From NCBI GenBank assembly GCA_027919835.1, contig JANVFP010000008.1, forward strand, positions 372,001-436,000: DNA of 64,000 nucleotides, given 5' to 3'. Position numbers and translations under genes: made by a program. How positions within the stretch are numbered: the first letter of the stretch is position 1; every line of letters starts with the position of its first letter. Shown one piece after another: positions 46,368 to 59,700 of this stretch. Origin of the DNA: Lentinula raphanica (lineage: Eukaryota > Basidiomycota > Agaricomycetes > Agaricales > Omphalotaceae). The notes below the pieces were generated by a model. It searched no databases, had not been told where the DNA came from, and was given only the letters and a program-made list of their open reading frames with translations.

Positions 46368-47450
46368 TCAACCATCAATCCTACGATAAGCCCTGTTCCC
46401 AGCCGCCCATTTGTGTCCCCTGTCGGCAAAGATACCGGTCAACACGACTCCTGTGGCGATGAGAACAGAGAATATCCATCCAAATGTGTTCAATATGTAG
46501 CCAATGCCTGATTTTAAAAAATCAGCAAGATAGATCATACTCGAGCAAGGAAGGATGGGAAATGTAATGGCAATGGCAATGGCACGAAGCCGAATTAGAG
46601 AGCAGTCGAGAGCGCGATTATTGCCAGAGGATAAATAGTCTGGCCCGCAACACGAGGTACCAAAGCATGTCGTATCGCACTTACCCGGTTGGGCATATCC
46701 CAACGTCGGAAACGCATCCGTACGCATCGAGTCCGTCACTATCGCAAAAGCGACGACCTGCATCACAGCTGGGGACAACAAACGTCAAACAAAAAATAAA
46801 ATAAAATAAAACAAAAACATCATGTATATAGTCACTCAAGTACTCACCATGCAACCCAACCAACCCAGCCACCGCCTTCCATATCCTCCTCCTCCTCGAC
46901 CCCGTGCTGAGCCCGATCAAGATCGCGAACAGCGCGAGCACGGCGAACCCGATACTGATCTCCACCGCGTACCCCGCGCTGGTCCACGCAGCGCAGAAGC
47001 CCGGGTGATCCTCCTCGCATTGGTCCTGGACGCGCTTGGGGAACGGACGGCAGGTGTAGGATGTGTATTCCAGTTTCGAGTTGTTGGAGTTGTTGGAGGG
47101 GTCGTTGGAGTGGTCGTGGCCGAGGTCGTTGCCCGGGATGTTGACGTGCGTGAGCTCACAGAGAGTGCTGAGGCCGTAGTATCGGGTGATTTGGGTGTGC
47201 AGGACTTCTTTTGTACGGACGACGAGCCTGTGGTTGTACGACGCAGTTTGGGTTAACGGCAAGGGTTACTTGAGTTTGTTTGGGGGGGGCTGCGCAAGTA
47301 CATACCAATCCACACGGTTCAGAGAAAGGATGGTCTACATAGATAGAGAAAGCTTTCTAGTCCCTGAAACCCAAGGTCTAAGTGATAACTTACAGCGACC
47401 AAGCTAACGACGACGGCGAGAAAAGTGATAACGTAGGATAACTTTCGCAT
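46368..47450 (-). CDS. Four-TM membrane protein, Sur7/claudin-like layout
   Basis: The start MRKLSYVITFLAVVVSLVA is the first of four helices. It is followed by ILSLNRVDWLVVRTKEVLHT and a long extracellular loop, TRYYGLSTLCELTHVNIPG to TCRPFPKRVQDQCEEDHPGF, which carries four or more Cys. Helix 2 is ISIGFAVLALFAILIGLS, helix 3 AVAGLVGLHAVMQVVAFAIV, and helix 4 GWIFSVLIATGVVLTGIF. The short C-tail ends RAYRRIDG. The layout of a large Cys-bearing first loop and four helices resembles fungal Sur7/claudin-like plasma-membrane proteins, but I cannot place it in a named family. Five exons are joined in frame. It converges on the chitinase gene with 100 bases between stop codons. Confidence 0.68.
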
Positions 47451-47547
47451 TGTTGGGATGAGTAGTAGTAGAAGAGAAAGTGAGAGACAGAAATAGAGAA
47501 AACGTGATTTGATTGCCGATGATGTCATCGCGGATGAAAACTTTTTC

Positions 47548-47554
47548 AAAAAAA
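47548..47554 (-). terminator. RNA polymerase III terminator of tRNA-His
   Basis: Seven T residues on the minus strand start directly after the tRNA discriminator base, as expected for a pol III stop signal. Confidence 0.85.
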
Positions 47555-47639
47555 TGTCCCTGGGGAGATTCGAGCTCCCGGCTTCACGGATTGCAGCATT
47601 TACCACAACGTGATGATTTGACCACTAATCGACAGGGAC
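47555..47639 (-). tRNA. tRNA-His (GTG) with a 13-nt intron
   Basis: Read on the minus strand, a full cloverleaf folds: acceptor stem GTCCCTG/CAGGGAC (7 bp), D arm GATT-AGTGGTCA-AATC, anticodon stem TCACG/CGTGA and T arm GGGAG-CTCGAAT-CTCCC, with discriminator A. The anticodon loop is interrupted. Removing taaatgctgcaat after position 37 leaves TTGTGGC with anticodon GTG, the loop found in eukaryotic tRNA-His. The T loop starts with C where T54 is usual. The gene ends in a seven-T run and lies between the four-TM gene and PNS1. Confidence 0.88.
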
Positions 47640-47774
47640 TTGGAATTTTTGATCGCAAGAAATCACTAGATACACACCGGCTCTTCGTACTCAACCTTGC
47701 ATGGCGGGGGGCTACGCTAAACAATTTCTTACCCATACCAGCCTATACCACTGCCTTAGTCTGCAGCTTACACC

Positions 47775-50700
47775 CTACACCCCCGGTACAACACCTCTCA
47801 CAACATTCGGATAACTCTCCGCAATCATCTGGCGCATCCTCAGCATGAGAAAACACGGATGGGGAGAACAAATCAACTTGAAAAAGTTGGGGGCTTGGAC
47901 TTACCCCGAAAAGCGCAGGCGCACGGATCGACAGCACCTGTGGATCCTCACCGAGACCGACGAAACTACAGTGAGAAAAGAGAGAGAGAGAGGGAGAGAG
48001 AACGTGAGGAGCCTATCGGAGAAATGGGTGTTGTCAAAACGTACATTGTTGAGACACCAGCTTCGACTGCTGAAGATAGAGTCAAGGCTACGCACAACGT
48101 TAGTCACAGGCAGAGCATGAGATATACAAAGACGACTCACAGCACATCAGCCCAATGAGGAACGCGAACAAGATAACCGGCGCAGTGTACTGTCCATTGG
48201 AGTTATACGAAGGATCAGTGACTATCAACACAACATATGTTCATGGTCAGCAAATGTCACAACAAAAGAGGAAGCACAGCAAAGTGCAACACATACTGCG
48301 CAAGTACAAATACGCAAACAACGAGGAAACCATCCCGACAGCATAAGCACCCCATGTCAACGCTGGGTAGCAAGACATCAATATGGTAGAACACTAAGGA
48401 GGGACAATGGCCACTCACTCATTCCGACCAAAGAATCATTGACGAGAGCATCTATGCCTCGATCTTGGAACAGTCTCCATGTGTCCTTGGCAGCACCTAG
48501 ATAACTCTTGCCGTAGAGGGCTGTTCTCAGTGTCAGAGTAAGCGGCTAGTCAAGACAGTTGATAACGAATAACAAACCGATCTCAATGTAAGCATATCTT
48601 CACCGAACGTCTCGTCAATCTGGAGCAATACAAACACAAACCTAGTGACTCACCGGTTGAAGTACTCGACAGCACTCTCGATACACCCTACGAAACAAGC
48701 CGCACAGCAGGCCAGACAAGCCTCGACGGCTGAGAAAGAGAAAAAGGCGAAGTGAGTGAGGGGGATTTCCATCGCCGATTAACAGAAAACTCACGATGAC
48801 CATCTTCGTTCGCGCTATTCTGGATAGCCCTTATAATCATCTTCAGGAGCTCTAACAACGTGACAATCAGAGACCCAAAGGCGATAGACCCCAGCGACAG
48901 CGTCGAAGCACGTCCGAAAGCAGACAGAGTGGGATGGTTTGGCTACATGACATCGTCAAAGTGAGAAATCAACACACAAGATCTGAATTCGCAGAAAAGG
49001 AAAACTGACCATCTCTCCCATTTCCCTAGGTCCAAAGTAATACCAAGAACCATACGGTCCCCCGGCGAGTGTAGCGAGAGAAACGTTGGCGATGACCTGT
49101 GATGTCCAGAGATAGGAAAACGTGGCGTAGAAAATGAGACCAGCGACTTTGCTACTCGAGCAACTCGAAGTGGAACATGCTAGAATATCATGAGTGAATG
49201 AACCATGGCCGATCAATGACAGAGTAGGACAACATACAAGAGTTTCCCGGGGTCCATTTCCCATAACTATTATGATGAACATCAACATCGATCGAGGCTT
49301 CGGAGTCTGACATAACATTGGACAACTCACATGGCGATGCACGTAAAGACAAACCAACTGCAAGCGTAAAAAAAAAAAAATTTCACAAAACCGGGTGTCA
49401 ACAGCAATCAGACACGAAGAATACTCAACATGATGCACGTACACGGAGAGAGCGGCTTGGAGTATCAACGCTACGAAAGCAACCACGTAAACACTCGTGT
49501 GATGTTTGGACACGTCCATCACGACTTGGAGGAGCAACGACGCTAGAGGAATCCGCGACCGGTATCCCCAGTAGGAAAGGACGGAGAACAACGCGATGAT
49601 AGTGAAGACGATGGCACCAGCTACCAAAGAGGAGTTAGTACGGCCAATGGTGGTAAGGCAGAATTGAAAACGCGGAAACGGACAGTAGTATTTCGTGATC
49701 CAGTAATAAACACAGATTCCGCTATGTAGAATTTCAAAAGTCAGTGGAGATAGTAAGACAGGTAGTGTTCGTATGGGTTACCCACATATTCAGAGCGATA
49801 GAGAGGATGAGGGTGACGTGCATGATAATCCGCGTGAAGGCCCGCGTGAGCATGAGATAAACGGCAGATAACAACACTGCAGCCGCAGTGACCAAAAGCA
49901 ATAGATACACTGTGCTCCTGCGTGGTAGAAGTATGTCAGAGAGATCGAGCAAAGTATCGAACGATATGCACGTACTTGTTTAGGGTAACATCACTCCCAG
50001 AAGAACCACCCGATTTTCCAAGTCCTCCACCGTTTCCACCTTCTGATACCCAAGAATGTATAGCGATGGCTGATAACGCGACAAAACCAAGAAACTACAC
50101 AAGGGAAGGCATTGTCAGGCATTGTCAGAAACATATGACATCAATTTTGGGACAAAATGTTTACTTGGAGTGACTCGGATCGTTCCGTATCATGCGACTC
50201 GATATCTACGGCTTCGGATTTTCTCGGGTTGGATCCGACTTGCGGGAGCGACTGTTGTGGATGAGACATTGGCTTTACTATCCCTTATTGACATAGACTC
50301 TGCATTAGTAGATATTCATCGCGATCTTGACCACTATATACTCAGGATTTGGTCCGCTCCACAAATTGCTTCATCACTGTCTGAAACAGCACGAAGAGAG
50401 GTGGATGAATTTAACAGACAACAACATGTGAGCACGGCGTCTATTATCGAGCGCTTTTGACCTTTACCAGCTTGTACCCAGCTTGTACCAGCATTTGCAA
50501 CTCCCCGGATCTTCATGCCAGTAAAATGCCAATATCATCTCTTTCGATGTATAAAACCCTTCATTCTCTGCTTCCTCCATCTTCATTTCTTTTCCCCTTT
50601 CTTTTTCCGTCTTTCGTCGCTCTTTCGTCGCTCGTTTGCCAATCGTAAGTTGTGGTTTATCCCTGCCTCATATCTACTGATACGTAGTTGTTGCATAGAA

Positions 50701-53700
50701 ATATGGACCATTCGCAATGGTTGCAACAATCGTTGCAGACTGTCATCGCCAATAATCCTCAGTTTTTCCTTCAGTTATTGCAGCAGAATCAAACACAAGC
50801 TGCACCATCCAACGCGCCAGCATCCACTCCACAATTTCCCCAATTCTCAGCAGTCTCGTCTAATCCTGCGCCCTTGCCAGCTTCACTCGTTGGTCCCATG
50901 CCTTCGAACTTGACTGCTCCTGCTCCCGTACCTTTGTCGGTCGGTCCTGCTCCTGCACCTTCGTCGGTCGGTCCTGCTCCTGCACCTTCGTCGGTCGGTC
51001 CTGCTCCTGCACCTTTGTCGGTCGGTCCTGCTCCTGCACCTTTGTCGGTCGGTCCTGCTCCTGCACCTTTGTCGGGTGCTCCCGCTCCAGTTCCTCAGTC
51101 GAGTGCTACCGCTCCTGCACCTCCCAATCCTAGTTTTCCACCGGCTTTGGCCAATCTGTTACCTTCGAACATGGATTTCAACTTCCCGCAGTCGCAGACC
51201 ATTCAGCCCGTTCCAACTTACATATCGCCTTTATCAATGCTTTCATCGGTAACCGCTAGAAACCAGGATAGCGGACCATCACGTTCCTTTTTAGCTTCTT
51301 CCTCGTCGGCGTCTTCATCGTCATCTCTCCCACCAAGCCTCACCGCTATACAACAGGCCAATCGCAATCGGTTAGGACATGCAACTGTAGCTCTGGGCCA
51401 GAATACCACCGCTACGAGGAGGAAGAGGGGCCCTGGGAAGAAGGCGCCTCGTCTCCATGCAGTGGTCGAGCCATCAAAGGTCGAGGATGCCGTTGCCGTT
51501 GCAAATGACGGAACTCATGTTATCAGTCTGGTGGTGCTAGTCTACCCACCACGACTGACACCCGACGAATGCAACGTACGTGTTTTTTTCAAAGATAAAT
51601 CCTTGATATTGATTATGGGCATTGCCACAGATGTTGAATCTTCCTGTTGAACTCCATCACTACTTGCAGAATCGCGATGCTTTCCAAAGCGTTCTTGAAT
51701 CACTCAATCTTGTATATCGTTACGATAACCTCCCGCTCGACACAAAGGTTGTCGATCTACTCGAATCGTTGCATTCTTCCCTCGTTCAGTGTGGCTGGAG
51801 TTTTCCCGAGAATCACGAAGCTTCAACTTTCTTCAACCGGCATGAGCGTCTTGCGATCCAACTATTACGCTTCTCAGGGAAAGGGAATACAAACAACAAC
51901 GCGAAAACTGCTCGGTTGATCCCAGGCAAGGTAGAATCTGCAGATATGACTCTACGTGACGTTGTCTTCAACACGAACGACTACGGCATTGCGAAATACG
52001 TTATAACCAATACAAAGAAGTTCATTCTTCAAACGAGTAAGTTCTTTTTTTGACGTTCTCAGTTTCTCTATCTTAATATACTTTCCCGGGCAGTCATTCG
52101 CTCTCCCAACGTTTCCCTCGTTCTCAACCTAGCAGAGAAAAGTCTTGGGTCCGATAGCACAACTTCTAGACATTTCTGTCTCTCAAAACGGATCTATGGG
52201 ATTTTCCGCTCGGACACCAATGCCTACGTAGACGAAGGATATACCGCACTTGACGAGGACGAAATCGAGTTAGGTTGCCGTAGAGACGATCATACTGAAG
52301 ATGAGGTGTGTCGTACACTATTGCGAACCGGTTCTATATACTGACTACATTCTCATAGGAAGTTAGAGTTGTAGCTCGAATGCTTCGTGATCCGTCTGAA
52401 GGTGGGTTCACACTTATTCTCGACCTGTTTCTCACTTATAACATCATATCTTGCAGACAATCAGATCGGTGCATCATACTCTCGCAACAATGCTCAATCC
52501 GATCCAAGTTCAAGCAACAGTCCACTGTCCAGCACAGCCGTCCTTACTGAAGATCCGATAGAAGTAAGATATCTGCTATGATCTCACTCTCCAGGATGCT
52601 GATTTTTTCTAGGAGGTTGATATCCTTTGGGAGACAGACTGGAGACCTGCTCGACAACTCCACGAAGACTATACATTCTTCTTCCAGAACAGATCGAAAG
52701 TCTTCAAGATCGTTGACGAACATCTACGAAACGTTATCGACACAGAACCACTGGGGTTCTCGATCAAGGGCGAAAATCCACAAGAATTGCTCGCTGCGTA
52801 CACTGTCCTCGTACAACGTGCAATAAATGAAGAAGATTTCTCGACGCTTCTTTCAGGAAATCGACATTTCCAGCTGTGAGTCCTTCTTCATCGTTAGTCT
52901 GTATTTTTGGGAATGTTCATCGCCTTTTCATCAAGGGTTGCCAACGGGACCTATATCACTTCGGGGCCTGGCCTCGAGCAGGAGGTCATGGACCTTTTTT
53001 TCAAAGAGAAACTTGATGGTCATCTCCACGATTTCTTGGTTCAAGTCATCGACAACTACACGACTCTTTCCACTGTGCCGATCTCCTCCGCTGCAGACCT
53101 CTCCCTGGCCAAAAAGAAGGAACTTCAACTCTTTGGTGCCGCTGTGGGATTAGCTCTTGTTCACGGGCACTATCCAGCAAACATCAACCCTCTTCTTCTT
53201 GTCTATCTTCTGAGCTCATCCAACCTCAAGTCATTGTCGAAGTACCTCGTGATGGAAACTTTCCCAGATCTCTATCGTACCCTCAGCCAATGGAACTCCC
53301 TTGACTATGACGACGACAATCTTTCCTATTTTCAGCCACACTTCGCAACTTATCATAATCTTCTCGTAAGTTCATCAACACATTCGTTCGACCTAGTCTA
53401 ACCCTTGATTAGGTATCAGCTTTGCAAGGCCGTTCAGAACGCCATCACCGCTCACTCGCCTGGACAATGCTACATAATGCAATCATCGGTCCTGCAACAA
53501 CTGATCACCCTTACTTCAAGGCATTCGTAGAAGGCTTTTTACTTCCCTGTAAACCCATGGATATCAATTTGTCTCAGGTATGTCAGCTTTCAGTTCGTGT
53601 CTCGAAGTGCACTATCTCACATATAACAGATTGCAGCTTCTTGTTTCGGAGGAACAAGCGAGTTTGTGTTGTCGCTCTTAGACACTCGCATCAATGGCGA

Positions 53701-56700
53701 CTACGACGCTCTTCCACTGCAATACACCGATAGAACTTGCGTGGCTACTCGCTCCGCCCTTCGTGATGCCTGCGAAGCAATTCCTGACTGGGCCGAATTC
53801 GAATTCTCGAAAATATTCCGAGAGTTTCTTGAGGGCTCCGCGGTACCTTGTCCTTCGCTCATGGCAGAACTGCAAGGTCGCTTCGATAATGTTGTGACAT
53901 TAGAAGGCGCGTCGGAGAAAGGTTTTCGCATGCGTATGTTTTTCTGGGCAGCCACAGGTGCACCTCATATCCCAAGTGATGGAGGATCAATTGAGGTAAG
54001 TTGCCACCCTTCAATGACTACAAATTGAACTCACGAAATGAATTCATTCAGGTCGTACTCGTAGATGACACTGATGCCACGTATTTTAGCCTCCAGGATC
54101 ATCGAGCAAATGAGAGAGCAAGACTCCTGGAGCACGGAACAATCTCATTCAAGACCTGTACCCGCTTTATGCAAGTCCCTGCCTCGTATCTCTTGAAGCT
54201 GTTGGGTAATGTTCATGAAAGTGGCTCGGAGCCGTCTCGCAATGTTAAAGACAGCATCTTCCATTGGTTTTTCGTCCAGATACTTACCGCTATTGGTACT
54301 TATAATACTGTATAGGAGAACGGAGTAGCTCTTTACATTGCACTCGATCATACTATATCTTGCTCACAGCTTCTAATGTCCTGCAGCTTATCATCTTCGT
54401 AACCGACTGTACTACTTACTAGATCATTTTAATCGATGTGTTTTCACTCATCATATCGCATGGAGTTCTGTGAGCTTAGGGTCAGAAAAATGGTCCGCAT
54501 GGCAGTGGACGCTAGGGGATGAATGGGTATATTAGGGTGAGTCACATGCTGATGATAACCGCATCAAACTTGGCCCGATTTAGGGTCGTTGTTTCTTCTC
54601 TCCCATCTCCCCCTCCTGGCATCTCTCACTACTCATCCTCATCCCCACCAATTGTGCAAAGCCGTAACACCACTGCCTGCACGTAGATCGGTGCCGCCGT
54701 CTGCACGTAGATCGGGATTCCCTTTCTACGTACAAAGATCAGTTATTCCTTCTCCTGTCATCGTATTTCAACTCAGATTCTACGCTGCGAGGTTTTCCAT
54801 CGTCAAAATAATGGAGGGCAGTCACGACGACATGCCTGAGGCTCTGGGCACCGTTCCGCTTAGTTTTGAAACGTACCGCATTCATCCAGAAATCCTAACC
54901 CGGTTTTCCAATCCAACCTCCAGTACGTTTATTGTTCTTTCTCCAGAATGTCATTCATATGGTATCTAGGTCTACAATCATTCGATGGTCGGGTAGGGGC
55001 CATACTACCAAACGACCACATAATATCATCCCCTAACTGTGATATATTATTTGAGCCACCATTGTCAAACCGATATGTTCGTCTACGCCGCAACTTACAT
55101 TACTTCCACGATGATCCCCTGTTCTACCCACAACCTTTCAACCATCTCCTGCCACACCTTTCCCTGATACGAACACCTTCCCCAAATCCCCAGCACCCAT
55201 TCGCTGCTGCTTGGATAAACCCTTTGAATGTCGACTTCGACGACGACACTGGGGGCATGTTGTATGATGCGGGTGTTCTGGACAATGAATTCTATCTACG
55301 GATTAAATCTCTTGCAGACGATGTCCTCAAAACCTTACCTCCCAATAGCGATGACCCAGATACATATCTCACTCAGGGTGCTCTACAGGTCAATCGTATG
55401 CTCCAATCACTACTTATGGCAGCTCCTCGTGACACCGTGCACATGCGTGTTGCATTCTTGCAACGAAGCATTCTCGAATTAGATGCCCGTATCAGGTATC
55501 GTTCTCAATCGTGGACAGCTACCGTCGACGAAAATATACGGCTGGCTCAGATACCACCTCTATTGGATGTAATTGGAGCCTTCACGGACAACCTTGCTAC
55601 CCTTGACACATTGTATCATCTGGGAATCCCAGTCTGGTTCGTTCGCCCAGTCACGGACACCCCCGATGCTCGGATTGACCGATCTGCCCCTCTGGTAGCT
55701 GAGGATAGCTCGCAAATGATTCGATTACCTTCTGGTTTCCGCGTGGATGGGACTGATGCCGAACCCAATCACCCAGTTATTTGGGAAGGTCTCTCGATCA
55801 AACCAGAACGTCTAATAGCAATGAATGCATATCTACATTCGCTGGTATTCCCTTCGTCGACCTTCGGACTGAGTACGCCACAGAGCCCGAATTCATATCA
55901 AAAAGCCTTGGCATCTAAAGCGCGCTTCTACCATCTTCCCAGCAAAGCCAGTACGAGTAACTCGAGTAATCGCGGTAATTCACGCTCTGTTGCTAGGGCC
56001 ATGCCATGTAAGAATCTGTTCTTGACTCAAATATCTATCTGACGCTCTCTATAGATTCTCAAAATCATCGCAAGAAGCCTCAAATTCACAAACAAGGTAA
56101 CAACACGTTCCTGGACCTGAATAGTCCAGCAATGCCACCTACGGTCCCAGTTTGGTCGCGAGCTCTTGCGGTTCTTTCCACCTATAATCAGTCCCTGAGG
56201 CGTCCTGAAACTGTCGACTGTGGTTATTTCCTCCCCCCTCCGAGATTATTAGATGGACCAGCCACCACATCTCTTCGGGCCTTCTATTATCGCAGTTGGC
56301 TCAGAATTCGTCCTCTAATCCTCCAGTCGCTCAATGGTTTGACAGACCCGGTCAACTTGACTGCCAAACGATGGCGCTCCCTGCTTGACATCGTTGGCGG
56401 ACATCCTTCAGAAAAGCCCGAAAAATCAAAAAACGCCATTTATCGTAACGAAATGCGAATCCTTCTTGAGACCCGGATTGCAAAAACGAATACTCGTTCA
56501 TTCAGTCTCGATGACTTGGAACCCCGAGCCGAAGAATTTGCTGGTCGACTCATAGACTGCACCACTGAACCACCGCCCTCAGAAGTTGCATCTCAGATTC
56601 TCTGGGAAATTTCTGAAATCAGCTTTCGCCAGGAGTTCGTAGCATTGGATCGACTTCTGGACAACAGCGGCCTCCCTCTACCTCAAAGGAATGCTCTACT

Positions 56701-59700
56701 GGATGCGTGCTGGATAGGGTCTAGGTATGAGGTAGATGTTGCCAAAGCTGAAGAAGGACTTGCAGCTTCTGATATACAGAAACGTCTGCCTTATATCCGT
56801 GCTATACACCAGGTAATGAGGAGCTGGAAGGGTGACAAACCAGAGGAGTTGTATAATCCATTTCCTGTTCAATCGGAAGCACATAATTTCATTCCCCTTG
56901 TTGAACGAGTTGAACGCTCTTTGGCGAACTTTTATACTACATCGTTCTTGACTACTTTTGCTCGCGCTGCTTCAATTCCGCACTTTCTTGCCAAATTCTA
57001 ACGAGGTTTCACTTTCGTCATCCTGCTGACTTTAGATCTCCACTATCGTTACTCATCTGTTATTTTTAATCTATTATCTACATGTAAGGTACTGTATGTT
57101 GGTGTCGAATGTTGTAGAATCTTGAATTATTCTTGAATCGAAATCGTGTCCGCTATTCAGCGTAAAGAAGCATGGATGTACAGGGAAAACGCTGCATTTG
57201 ATTCAGTATGGTACATTGGATGTAAACTAGTACATTGGATGTGATCTAGTACATTGCAGTGTCAGGTAAGCAAACTATAGCATGTCGAGCAATATTCGTA
57301 TCTAATCGTTGAACAGCAAAATCAAGCAGAAAATTCTGGGCGATCAATGAGAAATTTCTTGATGTGTGGTTTATCTCTCCTAACCTCGCTCTGATGGAGG
57401 TAGGTGAGATCGTACTCCCTCGAGTCGGGCCGCGCAGATCGTGGATTACCGGAGGATAGATACGAAGTCGATTGGAAAAAGAAGGATAACCGATTCCAAG
57501 TTTGTTTTGCATCAGATATGGTATCCTCTGATATCAAGAGACGAAGACATACAATCAGAAGAATTCAGAACACAACTTCAGTGGACTCACCTTGGCCTGC
57601 AGTAATAGTCTTCGCCGTGTTCCACACTTTCGTAGAAGTCGCATTGATGGCCCAGGTATAGAGGGAGGTTTTCTGCTCATAGTCACTGCGCTTCCAGTTC
57701 ACGTGGTTCAGTATCTGCTCAAAGGTTTCACTGTGACCATTCTCCCACATGTACATTTGGGCATCCAGGTCCCCTTTAGTTTCGTCATATCCGAGACATA
57801 AGGTAAGCTTCCAGGCTCTATACCAGTCTTGAACAATTTCCGAAAATGATCGCTTATTGTTTACAGTAGATTTTGGTGTACCTCGCGGTTCCAGAATACC
57901 TATAATTTCACAAGCATGCGCGATATCCCGTGCGCGAATTGGAATGTGGAACTCAACGGACAAGATATTCTGCAGGGTAGGTCGTGGGCCGACCCCATCC
58001 GCCTCTAAAGCAGACGAGTGGGGCACAACCGGCGAAGCGATCTGCGTAAAAGCAACAGGTGACGTTTCAGAAGCAGACCCGTTTGCCTCTTCGTGGTTCG
58101 GATTCGCTAATTCGAATGGAAGTTCAGCATGCTGAGATGTTACGGGTGGCGATAAACTTCGAAACGACGAAGGCAAAGGATTCGTTACATCCGATGAACG
58201 ATCCGCATGGAAGACATCCGGATTCGCAGGTTCCGATTGGAACGCAGTGAACGCGGAATTTGCGATGAACGCCCGATCCATCAGGCCTTGCAATAGAATG
58301 AGTACAAACTTTGGTCTCTCTGACTCTACGACATATGGGAGATTGATGTTAGGAACTGATCGAAGAAGAAAATCCGATCGAGGATTGATCAAGATCTCCA
58401 TTGTGGGCGCAAGCAGACGAAAATCGGCCAACGTTTGAATAGGACGCAACAACGAAGGTAGGTTTTGAGCGGTGGCGAGTCCCGTCTCGCTGTTCTGGAG
58501 CGCGTTCGCGAATTCGAGAGGAAGATATGCACCACCGGTGAGCGACACAATCGATCTAACACTGATTTCGAAAATCCCACTTCTTTCGGTAATGGAGTGG
58601 GTTTCCACCTCGAGCTCGACCTCGGATATGAGCCCAGGAGTGTTGATCGTGTTCGTCACCAACGCCAAGTACAGTTGAATAGCTATAATGAACATGACTA
58701 CATCACTATCAATATTCAATCTGACAAAAAACCACAGCGCACCTATGACCCGTTCTACGTTTGGATCCTCGATCACCTCATTGCTAGAGACCGGCATGTC
58801 GAAGTTTTGGTTGGTAGTCATCCACCCCAGGGCCTGTGCCGACCAGGAGTCATCATAGCCATAAGCAGTGGAGACAGGGCGATTTGGGTCAAGATCTTGA
58901 AGGTTTTCGGTTGGCCAGACAGCACCTAAAGAAAGGTCTAAAGGAGGAGGATGTTGGTCGTCGTTTTGAGGAGAAAAGGTCCCGTATTGCAGCCACTGCT
59001 GGTGATTCATGTTGAGGGTGATGAGAGTTGTGAAGAAACGATGCAGCGTGGTTATCAGTTTCCCACGCCTTTCCTGCTCTGCTCATCGTCTATTGCATGC
59101 TTGTACACTGTCTTTGCCAATAGCTCGAACACAATCCATTTTTTTACACTTCTTGTATATTTTGACATAAGTTAAACTCTGTGATATGTTATGTACTACC
59201 GGATAACGGAAGCCGGAACCGATGATCACTAAATATGGTATGTCAGGAACACCTCAAAAACTCTGTTCTGAACCATCATGGCGCGGCATGGGTCATTCTT
59301 AATCTTTGCCTTCTTAGCCTGTATAATCGTTTTCGGGATCGACTTCTGCAACGCCAATGACAATATCGTTAGGAGTGCTCCGTTTGACGGCGAAATCGAA
59401 CTGTTGCAAGAATTTAGACGCCACTACCATCAATTCGATGCCGCTGTCCATCAAGTAGCCAACGACCAGACCGATGTTTTTCACTTGCAGTTGCTGTTAG
59501 AGGACATGAATGAATACTCTAACATAGTTTCTCAGGTATTTCTCACAATTTTCGCTGTCTTAAGAACATCAATTAACGATAATCTAGAATTCAAACATAT
59601 TCTCAGACCAAAATGAATGGCAAACCCTGCGCAGCAATATCCAATGCATGATATTCGATGTCCAAACAATCTGCAACCACCGTGTCGAACAATCTCACCA

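Noticed and set aside
46822..47256. 144-codon plus-strand open frame
   Set aside because: It is antisense to the four-TM gene; its Val/Gly-rich content mirrors Thr/Asn codons on the real strand.
50122..50460. Treating the left-end open frame as a gene starting at 50122
   Set aside because: The nominal start lies outside the element, in PNS1 intron sequence, and is not an ATG. It is kept only as an orphan frame.
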